In this document: in pieces, positions 17,695-25,331 of the stretch | Position numbering within the stretch: the stretch's first letter is position 1 | How the letters are laid out: each line of letters opens with the position of its first letter | Assembly (NCBI GenBank): GCA_028696055.1 | Contig: JAQVHV010000005.1 | Location: 1-41,124 of the forward strand | Direction of reading: 5' to 3' | DNA length: 41,124 nt | Source: Sulfurovum sp. | Lineage (GTDB): Bacteria; Campylobacterota; Campylobacteria; Campylobacterales; Sulfurovaceae | Position numbers and translations under genes: made by a program | Notes under the pieces: generated by a model | Seen by the model: only the letters and a program-made list of their open reading frames with translations | What the model was told of the DNA's origin: nothing | Database searches by the model: none

Positions 17695-17893
17695 ATGAAC
17701 AGATGGATGCAGATAGCCTATGACGAAGCCATAAAAGGGATGAGTGCCAACGAAGGCGGGCCGTTTGGTGCCGTCATTGTCAAAGATGGCGAGATCCTTG
17801 CCAAAGCCCACAACCGTGTGCTTGCGACAAATGACCCGACGGCACATGCCGAAATGATCGCCATCAAGGAAGCCTCACAGGTACTCGGCACTT
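17674..17893 (+). repeat. 220-bp duplicate of the guaD promoter and 5' end (copy 1)
   Basis: Bases 17674-17893 match 19100-19319 with only two differences that I can see (17679 g/a; 17730 c/g), at an offset of 1426 bp. Identity begins just before the -10 box and ends at codon 66 of guaD. Confidence 0.95.
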
Positions 17894-17916
17894 TTTCTCG
17901 TTCCACCTCTCCGTAG
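17695..17916 (+). pseudogene. Truncated guanine deaminase gene (first 66 codons plus a short tail)
   Basis: The frame reads the first 65 to 66 residues of GuaD unchanged, then a novel tail FSRSTSP and a TAG that lies in the loop of the adjacent hairpin. It keeps the zinc ligand His51 and the proton-shuttle Glu53 (HAEM) but lacks the PCPMC motif with the other two zinc cysteines, so a working deaminase is not expected. The promoter-like TATAAT is also duplicated, so a 73-residue product could be made. This is a broken copy of the gene at 19121. Confidence 0.9.
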
Positions 17917-17929
17917 GTGGAACGAGAAA
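17894..17929. repeat. REP-like perfect palindrome at the duplication break
   Basis: Arms TTTCTCGTTCCACCT (17894-17908) and AGGTGGAACGAGAAA (17915-17929) are perfectly complementary around the 6-nt loop ctccgt. It starts at the exact base where the guaD copy ends. It resembles the widespread GTTCC...GGAAC REP-like palindromes. A related copy lies at 18370-18395. Confidence 0.8.
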
Positions 17930-18227
17930 GAACAGTTTTATGCTCTATGGCTTCACTACCTTCTTCTGCATGGGGCTGCTCTTCGGTAACCTCAATGCCA
18001 TGGCGATGGAACCTCTCGGCCATATCGCCGGCATCGGTGCGGCCGTGGTGGGGTCGCTCTCGACCTTTATCTCAATTCCGCTGGGGATTCTTATCGGCCG
18101 CTTTTACGAAGGCACCATCCTTCCCCTTGTCGCAGGATTCACGCTACTGGGGTTCTTTGCACTCCTTCTCTTCCGCTACGCCAGTCTCTCCGAGATGAGA
18201 TCGGTCGATCTTGAAGAGAGTCACTGA
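17930..18227 (+). pseudogene. 3' fragment of a Bcr/CflA-type multidrug MFS transporter
   Basis: The frame reads into MLYGFTTFFCMGLLFGNLNA and then MEPLGHIAGIGAAVVGSLST, IPLGILIGRFYEGTILPLV, ending in a charged tail with stop TGA at 18225. This matches the last three membrane helices of Bcr/CflA-family drug:H+ antiporters (12 helices, about 390-400 residues), so roughly 300 N-terminal residues are missing. The 95 codons from the ATG at 17940 are open, but there is no ribosome-binding site, and the left end abuts a palindrome. Either the rest was deleted in the rearrangement or this is a transferred fragment. Confidence 0.8.
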
Positions 18228-18624
18228 GAAGCAGGCGATCTTTTCTGTCTGTTTCTCTCTCCTCCCCTGATTTCAGGTTGGGGATGAGAGGTATATTTAT
18301 ACCTGCTTCTACCCATGGGGGATCATAGCACGACCCATTCATTTTTGTATGCAGCTTCTCCTATACACTCCTACGCAATCGTAGGGAACAAGAAGAGGAA
18401 AGAGCGATACCCATTGGTGCAAGTTCAGCAGTAGGCTTGACACTGCCAAACGTCTCTTGAGCGGATCATACAGCTACAAAGCCGCCATGATGATAAATAA
18501 GATACAATAGATTCATGCAAGCTGGTGAAGCACAGGTATGTAGATGATGCTACTGACTGGAGATAGAGTTCTGCAAGGAACTATGAGAGTATGGATGGCT
18601 ATTCAGTATCATGAAGAGGGAAAG
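18228..18624. other. Gene-free stretch with small palindromes
   Basis: Holds AGGTATATTTATACCT (18289-18304), flanked by AGAAGCAGG (18227-18235) and CCTGCTTCT (18302-18310), which could fold as a nested stem behind the transporter fragment. A second REP-like palindrome, CCTACG-CAAT-CGTAGG, follows at 18370-18385 with GAACAAGAA after it. No gene is supported. Confidence 0.5.
18370..18395. repeat. Second REP-like palindrome
   Basis: Arms CCTACG and CGTAGG around CAAT, followed by GAACAAGAA. Its right side (CGTAGGGAACAAGAA) aligns with the right side of the palindrome at 17894-17929 (CGTAGGTGGAACGAGAA) after a 2-nt gap, in the same orientation. Confidence 0.55.
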
Positions 18625-18987
18625 ATGAAGAAATGGATTGGAGCTATAGCGCTGTTTGTGATGGGCCTAGGCTCAGCGTTTGGGTATGACAATGGTCCCC
18701 AAACAATAGGTTGCGACTACAAGTTTGGGGAAAACGAAGGTACAGAAATATGCCTTGTCGTTGGAAGCGGAATGCATCAGGGGATTTCGTGGGTTGTCTT
18801 CAAAGTGGAGTCGAAGCGGTTCCGATACAAAAACTCATCACCCGATAGTATCGAGCTGATAGATAAGGCCGGTAATACCATAGCCACTCACCAGGTCAAC
18901 CATTCATATGACCAATGCCGCCCCGGTGGAAGGGATGCCGATAAATACGTTTTTACGAATGGTGACCGAATCTGCCTCTATTGGTAA
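18625..18987 (+). CDS. Small secreted protein with four cysteines
   Basis: From the ATG at 18625 the product is 120 residues. It begins MKKWIGAIALFVMGLGSAFG, a good Sec signal peptide with a likely cut after the Ala/Gly segment, giving a mature periplasmic protein of about 100 residues. Four cysteines (in GCDYK, EICLV, QCRPGG and RICLYW) could form two disulfides; the strand-rich pattern suggests a small beta fold. GAGGGA precedes the start by about 5 nt, whereas the longer frame from 18544 has an unlikely non-signal N-terminus. I do not recognise the family. It lies between the transporter fragment and intact guaD, inside the duplicated interval. Confidence 0.65.
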   Translation: MKKWIGAIALFVMGLGSAFGYDNGPQTIGCDYKFGENEGTEICLVVGSGMHQGISWVVFKVESKRFRYKNSSPDSIELIDKAGNTIATHQVNHSYDQCRPGGRDADKYVFTNGDRICLYW

Positions 18988-19099
18988 TACCCAACAAGTA
19001 ACTTACAGGGTGACGCCCTTTTCCTGTTTATATTTCTCCTGATATCACGAGGATAAAATCAGTTTCTGCAACAGAGACTAAAGCAATCCGGATCCATGG

Positions 19100-19319
19100 A
19101 TAACATGCTATAATCTAACCATGAACAGATGGATGCAGATAGCCTATGACGAAGCGATAAAAGGGATGAGTGCCAACGAAGGCGGGCCGTTTGGTGCCGT
19201 CATTGTCAAAGATGGCGAGATCCTTGCCAAAGCCCACAACCGTGTGCTTGCGACAAATGACCCGACGGCACATGCCGAAATGATCGCCATCAAGGAAGCC
19301 TCACAGGTACTCGGCACTT
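19100..19319 (+). repeat. 220-bp duplicate of the guaD promoter and 5' end (copy 2, in the intact gene)
   Basis: Partner of 17674-17893, with two base differences. This copy continues into the complete guaD. Confidence 0.95.
19109..19114 (+). promoter_or_regulatory. -10 box of guaD, 6 nt before the start codon
   Basis: TGCTATAAT is followed by CTAACC and then the ATG at 19121. Transcription normally starts about 6-8 nt after the -10 box, so the mRNA would begin at or next to the ATG. No Shine-Dalgarno is present, so leaderless translation is inferred. Confidence 0.6.
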
Positions 19320-19579
19320 ACGATCTCTCCGGATGTACCCTGTACACCACCACGCAACCCTGCCCGATGTGCCTCGGAGCTATCTTCTGGGCGCGCATAG
19401 AAACAGTCTATTACGGTACAACCAAACTGGATGCGGCCAAAGGCGGCTTCGACGATGCGCGTTTTTACGAGATGATACAGGGACGAAACCATGATGTGGT
19501 GCTCAAGCAGATCGATTACGAAGCGTGCGCAGAGATCTTTAAACAATGGGAAGCAAAAGAGGACAAGCAAATCTACTGA
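19121..19579 (+). CDS. guaD: Guanine deaminase (cytidine deaminase-like fold)
   Basis: A 152-residue protein of the small bacterial guanine deaminase type. Zinc site: His51 and Glu53 in TAHAEM, and Cys81/Cys84 in QPCPMCLGAIFWAR. Further family matches are GGPFGAVIVKDG (21-32), NDPTAHAE (46-53), and AAKGGFDDARFYEMI. The C-terminus (FKQWEAKEDKQIY) resembles that of Bacillus GuaD, which closes the active site. It converts guanine to xanthine and ammonia in purine salvage. The tRNA adenosine deaminase TadA is a related alternative, but the FDD region and C-terminus favour GuaD. The start carries a -10 box 6 nt upstream. A 5' copy lies 1426 bp upstream. Confidence 0.85.
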   Translation: MNRWMQIAYDEAIKGMSANEGGPFGAVIVKDGEILAKAHNRVLATNDPTAHAEMIAIKEASQVLGTYDLSGCTLYTTTQPCPMCLGAIFWARIETVYYGTTKLDAAKGGFDDARFYEMIQGRNHDVVLKQIDYEACAEIFKQWEAKEDKQIY

Positions 19580-19927
19580 ATCTACCTTATTCCATATCCT
19601 CCAATAGACCATTAGCGTGCCAGATGATGCTTATGCCGCGCTAATTTTATATAGGAAATTATAAGGCGAAAATGCCTTATCCCGGAGCTTGAACCTCCGG
19701 TTTTGTGAGTTCTTTCCCACCCTCAAACAGAAACGACACCTTATTCTCAGAGAAAATAATTTTCATTATGTCATAATATTAAGATAGATGTTTCCAAAGG
19801 GGAAAGATGGAAGCAGAAAATGCTGGATATCATGTAATGACTTCTATTATCTCCTATGCAAAAATTTATTTTAATACCAAATCCATAAAACATGCCCGCC
19901 AATAGTTGGGAGATCAAGGAGTATACA
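19580..19927. other. Gene-free stretch after guaD
   Basis: Contains two hairpins: ATAAGGC-GAAAAT-GCCTTAT (19661-19680) and CCGGAG-7 nt-CTCCGG (19682-19700) followed by TTTT. The rest is AT-rich and holds the upstream region of the hydrolase gene, with AAGGAG at about 19917. No other gene is supported. Confidence 0.5.
19682..19704 (+). terminator. Possible terminator of guaD
   Basis: Stem CCGGAG/CTCCGG with a 7-nt loop and a short T4 run, about 100 bp after the guaD stop. A second stem (19661-19680) sits directly before it. The T run is short. Confidence 0.45.
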
Positions 19928-21418
19928 ATGTCAGGTATTACACATCCGTTTTATCCGATCATTTATGTGCGTGGTTACGCCATGACCGAAAGTGAAATCG
20001 AAGCTACGGTATCTACCCCCTATATGGGATTCAATCTCGGTGCAACCAAAACACGTCAGGATTGGAGAGGAAACGTTATCAAACATATTTTTGAATCCCC
20101 TTTGGTACGATTGATGAAGGATTTCGGCTATCGGGATATTTATCTGGACGGTAAAGAGAGAACTGATAAAATTTCTTCTCGCAGTATAGTGATCCATCGC
20201 TACTACGACCAGGGAGATGTCGATCTGGGAACGGGTAAAACACCTTCAATTCCCGAAGCTGCAGAGGAACTGGGGGAACTGATCGTTAAACTGCGTGAGC
20301 AAATCTGCGGCGATGATGATGAAGCAAAAAAAGCTTTTAAGGTTTATCTTGTAGCACACTCGATGGGAGGACTTGTCTGCCGAAGTTTTCTACAGAATCC
20401 TGCTATATCCAGTCAGGAAGTCAAAAATATGGTAGATAAAGTCTTTACCTATGCCACACCGCATAACGGCATTGAGATGGGAGGCATCAATGTACCTAAG
20501 TTTCTAACGATTTGGGATATCAACAATTTCAATCGTGACAATATGGCCAAATATCTCGGACTTCCAAAAAATTCCAAACGGGTAGATGATTTAAATAATA
20601 CGTTTGATCCAAAACGTTTTTTTTGTCTTGTCGGTACTAACCACAAAGACTATAACGTTGCAGCCGGACTTTCCAGAACCCTTGCCGGTGAAATGAGCGA
20701 TGGCTTGGTAAAGATTGAAAATGCTACGGTTCGCAAAGCACCACGTGCTTTTGTCTATCGCAGCCATAGCGGTCCTTATGGTATTGTAAACTCTGAGGAA
20801 GGTTACCAGAATTTGATCGGATTTCTATTTGGAAACATTCAGGTGAACGGCATGCTTGAAGTTGAAAATCTTCCACTGCCTCCATCTGTTAAAAAAGCTC
20901 ACGAAAAGGACAAAAAGATCAGGGCCTCTTACTATTTCGAATCTACGGTTTCACCCCAGGGTTCAATGACGTATAACCTCACTGAACGACGCAAGGAAAC
21001 TTATTCCGCTGTATTGCGCAAATTTGATGAACTGTTAAAAGTTGATAATGTAGAAGGACTGACCGATCCACGTAGTCCTGTACTTTTTTCAGTTTTTCTG
21101 GATACCACCAGAATTACCTTTGGAAGAACACTGGTTTTCAGCGTAGATATAAGTGTATCCACGACAGAGTATGAAATTGATGAATTTTTATTCTTTGATC
21201 GTAAAATACCGGGAGAGTACCTATTTAGAAATACCGTCGTTATCCGTGCAATTTCCAATGCAGAGGGATGGAAAATACGGTACAACCTGGCAGACGACGC
21301 ATGGGGTGAATCAAGAGGAAAAGAAGCAGCGTATGATGACAAAGGCTTTTTTATTCCGCTAAAATCGGCAAAAGGCTTTAGGGGCAAACTAAGGTTGTCA
21401 GTTGATAAGCTGCAATAG
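19928..21418 (+). CDS. Alpha/beta hydrolase, PGAP1/lipase-like
   Basis: A 496-residue protein. The N-terminus (YPIIYVRGYAM) is the first strand and oxyanion region seen in lipases and PGAP1-like esterases. The nucleophile elbow is VAHSMGGLVCRSF with Ser145, and a conserved FTYATPHNGIEMGG follows; VYRSHSGPYGIVNSEEGY probably contains the catalytic His. The C-terminal 200 residues (after about 300) are strand-rich and unassigned, perhaps a binding domain. There is no signal peptide, so it should act in the cytoplasm unless exported by another route. The start at 19928 is supported by AAGGAG 6 nt upstream; the longer frame from 19892 lacks one. Lipid or ester substrate is inferred; the hydrolase fold is certain. 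Confidence 0.8.
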   Translation: MSGITHPFYPIIYVRGYAMTESEIEATVSTPYMGFNLGATKTRQDWRGNVIKHIFESPLVRLMKDFGYRDIYLDGKERTDKISSRSIVIHRYYDQGDVDLGTGKTPSIPEAAEELGELIVKLREQICGDDDEAKKAFKVYLVAHSMGGLVCRSFLQNPAISSQEVKNMVDKVFTYATPHNGIEMGGINVPKFLTIWDINNFNRDNMAKYLGLPKNSKRVDDLNNTFDPKRFFCLVGTNHKDYNVAAGLSRTLAGEMSDGLVKIENATVRKAPRAFVYRSHSGPYGIVNSEEGYQNLIGFLFGNIQVNGMLEVENLPLPPSVKKAHEKDKKIRASYYFESTVSPQGSMTYNLTERRKETYSAVLRKFDELLKVDNVEGLTDPRSPVLFSVFLDTTRITFGRTLVFSVDISVSTTEYEIDEFLFFDRKIPGEYLFRNTVVIRAISNAEGWKIRYNLADDAWGESRGKEAAYDDKGFFIPLKSAKGFRGKLRLSVDKLQ

Positions 21419-21450
21419 CGTTCCCTCAGAGACTATGGAAGAACACACCC

Positions 21451-21503
21451 TTCACCGTCTCAATTTACCATAGGTATCGTTCCACCAGCGAAGAGACGGT
21501 GAA
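21451..21503 (+). terminator. Stem-loop after the hydrolase gene
   Basis: Perfect 11-bp arms TTCACCGTCTC (21451-21461) and GAGACGGTGAA (21493-21503) around a 31-nt loop, 33 bp after the stop codon. A GTTGTTTTTA stretch follows at about 21509. The loop contains CGTTCCACC, the core of the palindrome at 17894. The loop is long for a classic terminator. Confidence 0.4.
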
Positions 21504-21524
21504 AGAACTGTTGTTTTTACCACT

Positions 21525-21624
21525 GTCATACTGGACTTGATTCAGGATCTCATCGAATAATAGTGAAGTTTAGGGATTCTGGATGTCCGCAGAAAATACC
21601 CTTGGGATTCAAGTTCAGAATGAC
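21525..21624. repeat. Dispersed repeat bounded by an imperfect inverted repeat
   Basis: Left end GTCATACTGGACTTGATTCA and right end reading, on the opposite strand, GTCATTCTGAACTTGAATCC. The type (GTCATnCTGnACTTGATTC) is a frequent intergenic repeat in many bacteria. No transposase is present. Confidence 0.6.
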
Positions 21625-21973
21625 GAACACCCTGTTTTATATCTTCTTTCACAGCCTCTGGGACCTTGGGGACGAGGGGAAAAGTTGGTGCTGCACCCGC
21701 ATTGATCACTATTCCAACGAAAATAATTTATACATTTTATACGCTCTTGTATAAGCTGTTGGTCTTGGGATAACCACCATTTCCATAGGCTATAACAGAT
21801 CATTGAAACCAATCAAAACCCCGTAAGCAGCTTTTTGACTGCTCATTTCAAATAGTTGGCCAGGACATAAGGTCTCTGCATCGTTTTCTTCGTCGGGGAT
21901 GAGGAAATGAAGGGAAAAATGTTTCAAAGCAATATTTCTTGCAACAACAGGAGATATGTTATATACTCTAACT

Positions 21974-22015
21974 ATGGAAGATAAAAACAAGTGCTACGAA
22001 GTGTTCCCCGAATAA
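21974..22015 (+). CDS. Possible 13-residue leaderless mini-ORF before wrbA
   Basis: TATACT (21962-21967), then CTAACT, then an ATG opening MEDKNKCYEVFPE and TAA at 22013. The -10-to-ATG layout (6 nt) is the same as for guaD. It ends 57 bp before wrbA, so the promoter may simply be that of wrbA and the peptide incidental or a leader peptide. Confidence 0.25.
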   Translation: MEDKNKCYEVFPE

Positions 22016-22072
22016 ATGGTTACTCGCAGCCGCAAAGCAGACACAAGCATGAGATACAAAAGGAAGGTTTCC

Positions 22073-22684
22073 ATGAAAGTATTGGTCGTTTACTATTCGA
22101 TGTATGGGCATGTACATAAGCTGGCAGCTGCGGCTGCTGAAGGAGCACGGTCGGTTGGAGATGTGGAAGTTACACTCCGTAGAGTTCCGGAGACTTTGCC
22201 CAAAGAGGTGTTAGCAAAGATGGGGGCGGCTGAAGCCCAGAAAGAGCAGGAAGATGTGCCTATATGCACCGTGGATGAGCTGAGCGAAGCCGATGCCATC
22301 ATTTTTGGAACACCGACCCGCTTTGGCAATATGTGTGGCCAGATGCGACAGTTCCTTGACGCTACGGGACAGCTGTGGACAAAAGGAGCATTGGTTGGGA
22401 AAGTGGGAAGCGTTATCACTAGCTCAGGCACCCAACACGGCGGGCAGGAATCTACGATCCTCAGTTTCCACACCACCCTGCTGCATCAAGGCATGATCAT
22501 TGCTGGCCTGCCATATACGTTCAAAGGGCAGATGACCATGGATGAGATCAGCGGTTGTTCTCCCTATGGTGCATCTACTGTAGCCGGTGATGACGGAAGT
22601 CGTTTTCCGAGCGAGAACGAGCTTGCCGGAGCGCGTTTCCAGGGAGAGTATGTTGCAAGGATCGCAAAAAAACTTACGGCGTAG
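22073..22684 (+). CDS. wrbA: NAD(P)H:quinone oxidoreductase, WrbA type
   Basis: A 203-residue flavodoxin-like protein, typical length for WrbA. Matches include [18 protein letters not shown] (FMN phosphate-binding loop), [19 protein letters not shown] (about 78-96), [13 protein letters not shown] and [15 protein letters not shown]. WrbA makes two-electron reductions of quinones using NAD(P)H, avoiding semiquinone radicals, as a cytoplasmic tetramer with FMN. The ATG at 22073 is chosen for AAGGAAGG just upstream; the longer frame from 22016 has no such site. It fits with katG and ccp as oxidative-stress defence. Confidence 0.95.
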   Translation: MKVLVVYYSMYGHVHKLAAAAAEGARSVGDVEVTLRRVPETLPKEVLAKMGAAEAQKEQEDVPICTVDELSEADAIIFGTPTRFGNMCGQMRQFLDATGQLWTKGALVGKVGSVITSSGTQHGGQESTILSFHTTLLHQGMIIAGLPYTFKGQMTMDEISGCSPYGASTVAGDDGSRFPSENELAGARFQGEYVARIAKKLTA

Positions 22685-22785
22685 TGCCCTACCCGACAGT
22701 CATTCCGCTGCCTCACGTAAGCTTGGGGACGAGAGGGAGAACAAACTTTCCAACGCTATGGAAAAATGATTTGGCGGTACGACCG

Positions 22786-23238
22786 CTAGAGTATTTTAAA
22801 CCTGTATTTTTTGATAAACTGCGTAGGCAATACAATTCCGATAGCAATAGCGCCAAATACAAACCATGTTTTTAAACCGTAATGCAGAGACTGGATAATA
22901 AGCGCTTCATTGTTGATCTGATGTGTTGAGATCTGGATAAAACCTATCATCGCTTTATAGGCATTAACCGTAGGGACCAAAACGATCGAGCTGCTGATCG
23001 CATAAACCAGAATAGGTATATTTTGCTTGTGGGAGAAATAGAGACTGATAAAACCTATAAAAAACGCTGCGATAAATGTTGAAAATTCCAAACTGAAGTG
23101 GTAAAGCAACATATACTTTTTAATCAATACAGCCCCAATCCCAAGGATAATAATAGGGATCAAAGAGCGTTTTGGAGCATTGAAAAGAATTGCAAAAGAT
23201 AAAGAAACAAAAAAACCGATGCTGATGTCAAGGATCAT
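22786..23238 (-). CDS. ThrE-like exporter, second subunit (ThrE_2 type)
   Basis: A 150-residue membrane protein with four or five hydrophobic helices (MILDISIGFFVSLSFAILFNA; LIPIIILGIGAVLIKKYML; FIAAFFIGFISLYFS; YAISSSIVLVPTVNAYKAM; WFVFGAIAIGIVLPTQF). The motif VPTVNAYKAMIGF is typical of the ThrE_2 half of threonine/serine exporters. Its ATG overlaps the stop of the upstream gene by 4 nt (ATGA), so the two halves form one coupled unit. In Corynebacterium both halves are fused in one ThrE protein; here they are split. Substrate (Thr/Ser or dicarboxylate-like) is inferred. Confidence 0.85.
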   Translation of the reverse strand: MILDISIGFFVSLSFAILFNAPKRSLIPIIILGIGAVLIKKYMLLYHFSLEFSTFIAAFFIGFISLYFSHKQNIPILVYAISSSIVLVPTVNAYKAMIGFIQISTHQINNEALIIQSLHYGLKTWFVFGAIAIGIVLPTQFIKKYRFKIL

Positions 23239-24008
23239 ACAAACTTCTCCACACCCAAAATATGCAATGCCAAAGATATCCCAATAGCGATAGCAAATGA
23301 AATAATCACTCCCCTCACTCCTCGAACAAGACCCGTGGTATAGTGCCGCTTGGTAAGATCGTTGACGGAGTTGATAAACGCAACACTTGGAACCAAAAAG
23401 AGGATTGATGAAGCGATCGCTATATGTGCCATCTCATTGTGAAGCGTTAAAAGACCGGAGCTTATAGTGGTGACAAAAGAGACGAGAATGATGGCGATGA
23501 AAGGGTTAAAATACTGTTTTAATAAAAAGCCGTTAAGATAAAACCCGATAGAAGCAGCGATAAACGTTGCAACACATATGTAAATATCCCCACCAAACAG
23601 CAAACTAAACGAACCACATCCGATACCCGCCATCATATTACGTAAATAATAAGGATACATAGGGCTCAAACTCTCTTCATCTTTGAGCTCTTCAAGAAGC
23701 TTTGTGCTATCTACTGTAGCATCTATTTGCTCAATTATCCCCATCATTTTGTCAAGTGCGGTAAAATTGACATCCTGCCTCTCTACTTTGTAGAGTTTCG
23801 TATTGTAGACCTTTCCATTTGAGGACAAGCTCAGCAAAATCGCATTTGGTAAGATCAAAATGGTAAGATCCCTGCAGTCCAGTTTCATTGCAGCTTTGTT
23901 GATACTTGTCTCCACAAGCTCTGTTTCTGCTCCATGTTGTAAAAGCAGTTTGCCTATTTGTGAGAGCAGATCTATGGTTTGCTTTTCTTTGTTCACTTGC
24001 TTTTTCAC
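23235..24008 (-). CDS. ThrE-like exporter, first subunit (DUF1212 type)
   Basis: A 257-residue protein with a soluble N-terminal region (about 1-115; LLLQHGAETELVETSINKAA is characteristic of DUF1212/ThrE) and about five membrane helices from about 120 onward (GIGCGSFSLLFGGDIYICVATFI; FIAIILVSFVTTISSGLL; IAIASSILFLVPSVAFINSV; a last hydrophobic segment at the C-terminus). LVPSVAFINSVNDL mirrors the VPTVNAY motif of the partner. The start is a GTG with weak Shine-Dalgarno (AGAAGG adjacent); a second GTG four codons later is possible. Together with the 22786 gene it should export threonine/serine. Confidence 0.85.
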   Translation of the reverse strand: MKKQVNKEKQTIDLLSQIGKLLLQHGAETELVETSINKAAMKLDCRDLTILILPNAILLSLSSNGKVYNTKLYKVERQDVNFTALDKMMGIIEQIDATVDSTKLLEELKDEESLSPMYPYYLRNMMAGIGCGSFSLLFGGDIYICVATFIAASIGFYLNGFLLKQYFNPFIAIILVSFVTTISSGLLTLHNEMAHIAIASSILFLVPSVAFINSVNDLTKRHYTTGLVRGVRGVIISFAIAIGISLALHILGVEKFV

Positions 24009-24192
24009 CTTCTCTTGAAGGTGGAATTATACTTGAAGTTTTCTCTTTTGCAGCGCTAAAATACAGCTATTTTTTTCTTGGTTCGCACGTTGTATAGGCT
24101 AATGAAAAAACCCGTTTGTCAGAAAAGATGATCAGAGACTTTTGCAAAATGTCAAGCCCGAAAAAAAGGATGGATTAAAAAGTGAGAAGGGA

Positions 24193-24279
24193 TGGTGCGG
24201 TCGAGAGGACTCGAACCTCCACGGCATTGCTGCCACTAGAACCTGAATCTAGCGTGTCTACCAATTTCACCACGACCGC
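24193..24279 (-). tRNA. tRNA-Leu (anticodon CAG)
   Basis: An 87-nt minus-strand tRNA with encoded CCA. The acceptor stem starts GCGGTCG and ends CGACCGC followed by ACCA. The D-arm region has GTGAAATTGGTAGACAC, typical of leucine tRNAs. The anticodon stem CTAGA/TCTAG holds the loop TTCAGGT, giving anticodon CAG. A long variable arm (class II) and the T-loop GGTTCGAGTCC are present. Confidence 0.95.
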
Positions 24280-24311
24280 TTGTTTTGTGGTTTTTTGTTA
24301 AAGAGACCGGA

Positions 24312-24317
24312 ATTATA
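24312..24317 (-). promoter_or_regulatory. -10 box of tRNA-Leu
   Basis: Minus-strand TATAAT 32 bp before the mature tRNA 5' end. No clear -35 box. Confidence 0.5.
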
Positions 24318-24369
24318 CTCCCACAAACCTTAATCATAGGCATCGTTGCCGCTGCCACTATCTATCACA

Positions 24370-25326
24370 TTACTTCTCCCGCGTCATATCCTTGACCCCG
24401 TCAGCATCGATCGGCCTAGACCACTTCGCATCAAATACCGTCTCCATCGACTCCACCTCATCTCTGATCTCGGCTACCCGCTGTTTCAGCTCTTCATGCA
24501 GCTCCAGATAGCGCTTGTCGCTGGCAAGCATGACCTCTTCTCTCTCCTTTTCCCATCGGTGACGGCTCAGCTCCTCCACCACTTCGGGGGCGACGGATTT
24601 GAGGATGGCTGATTCCAGGAGCTCGGCTTTGTTCTCCACAACGTTGAGCTCGACGCCGAGGGTCTGCCCTCTGTCGATCCACGCCTGGTTCAGCTTGTTC
24701 TGTTTATTACGGCTGAGCGTATAGGTGGGATAGCGGGAGACAATATCCTTATATCCCCTCCCAAACAGTACGGGAATGGCGGTGAACTCGATATCCGGGT
24801 TGATGAGCTGCAGGTCGGTCCTGACCTTTTCGGCAAGGGAGTGAAAGATCGACTCCCCGGAAGGATCAAAATCGGTGATAGCGATAAGGTAGGCCTTGTT
24901 GTGTCTGACGGTACGGTTGAGATACTGGGCGACATTGACCGACTCGAAAGAGGGGATCTGTCCCGTACTGCTGTAGATGCCGCACAACAGCGCCTCTGAC
25001 AAGAGATCCGTGCTTCGGGTCGGTTTTTCGGTAAAGAGCACGATGGGCGTGTTGTAGGTATGGGTGTCGTTGCTGAGTCCCTTGGTGATGATGTTGAGCC
25101 GGCTGTAGATCGTCACATCTCCGTCCAGGAACAGTTCATAGAGGTACTCCCCGATCAGGCGGTTGACATAGATATCCCACTTGTCATCAGGCATCTTCTT
25201 GAGATGCTCGATCTCCCCCTTGAACTTGTACCAGATATCCCTGATATTTTCGACTCTCTCCCCCGTGGCCAGGAACCGGTCGATATATGCGGTAAGTTTT
25301 TTGCGGATGCCTCTGTAGTGTTTCAT
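24370..25326 (-). CDS. Stand-alone TOPRIM protein resembling Topo VI A/Spo11
   Basis: A 318-residue protein. The central segment has the TOPRIM pattern: PIVLFTEKPTRST with Glu100 after a hydrophobic strand, then KAYLIAITDFDPSGESIFHSL with D152-x-D154. The order E, then DxDPSG, is as in topoisomerase VI subunit A and Spo11 (D-F-D-P-x-G). I do not see a clear catalytic-tyrosine winged-helix domain before it; the first 90 residues are helical and include several Tyr. The last 90 residues are a charged helical tail (likely coiled coil: WEKEREEVMLASDKRYLELH). Possible nuclease or DNA-remodelling role is inference. The -10 box TATAAT (25332-25337) is 5 nt before the ATG, with no ribosome-binding site. 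Confidence 0.6.
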   Translation of the reverse strand: MKHYRGIRKKLTAYIDRFLATGERVENIRDIWYKFKGEIEHLKKMPDDKWDIYVNRLIGEYLYELFLDGDVTIYSRLNIITKGLSNDTHTYNTPIVLFTEKPTRSTDLLSEALLCGIYSSTGQIPSFESVNVAQYLNRTVRHNKAYLIAITDFDPSGESIFHSLAEKVRTDLQLINPDIEFTAIPVLFGRGYKDIVSRYPTYTLSRNKQNKLNQAWIDRGQTLGVELNVVENKAELLESAILKSVAPEVVEELSRHRWEKEREEVMLASDKRYLELHEELKQRVAEIRDEVESMETVFDAKWSRPIDADGVKDMTREK

Positions 25327-25331
25327 AGCCT

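Larger units (their letters stand above)
21419..22072. other. 654-bp gene-free stretch with several repeats
   Basis: Contains an 11-bp inverted repeat (21451-21503), a palindrome-bounded repeat (21525-21624), one copy of CTTGGGGACGAG (21665-21676; the other is at 22722-22733), and a 13-codon mini-ORF with a -10 box (21962-22015). No longer gene is convincing; open frames here have no ribosome-binding sites or recognisable content. Confidence 0.5.

Noticed and set aside
21525-21624. Insertion sequence bounded by inverted repeats
   Set aside because: Only about 100 bp, no transposase and no target duplication visible; best kept as a dispersed repeat.
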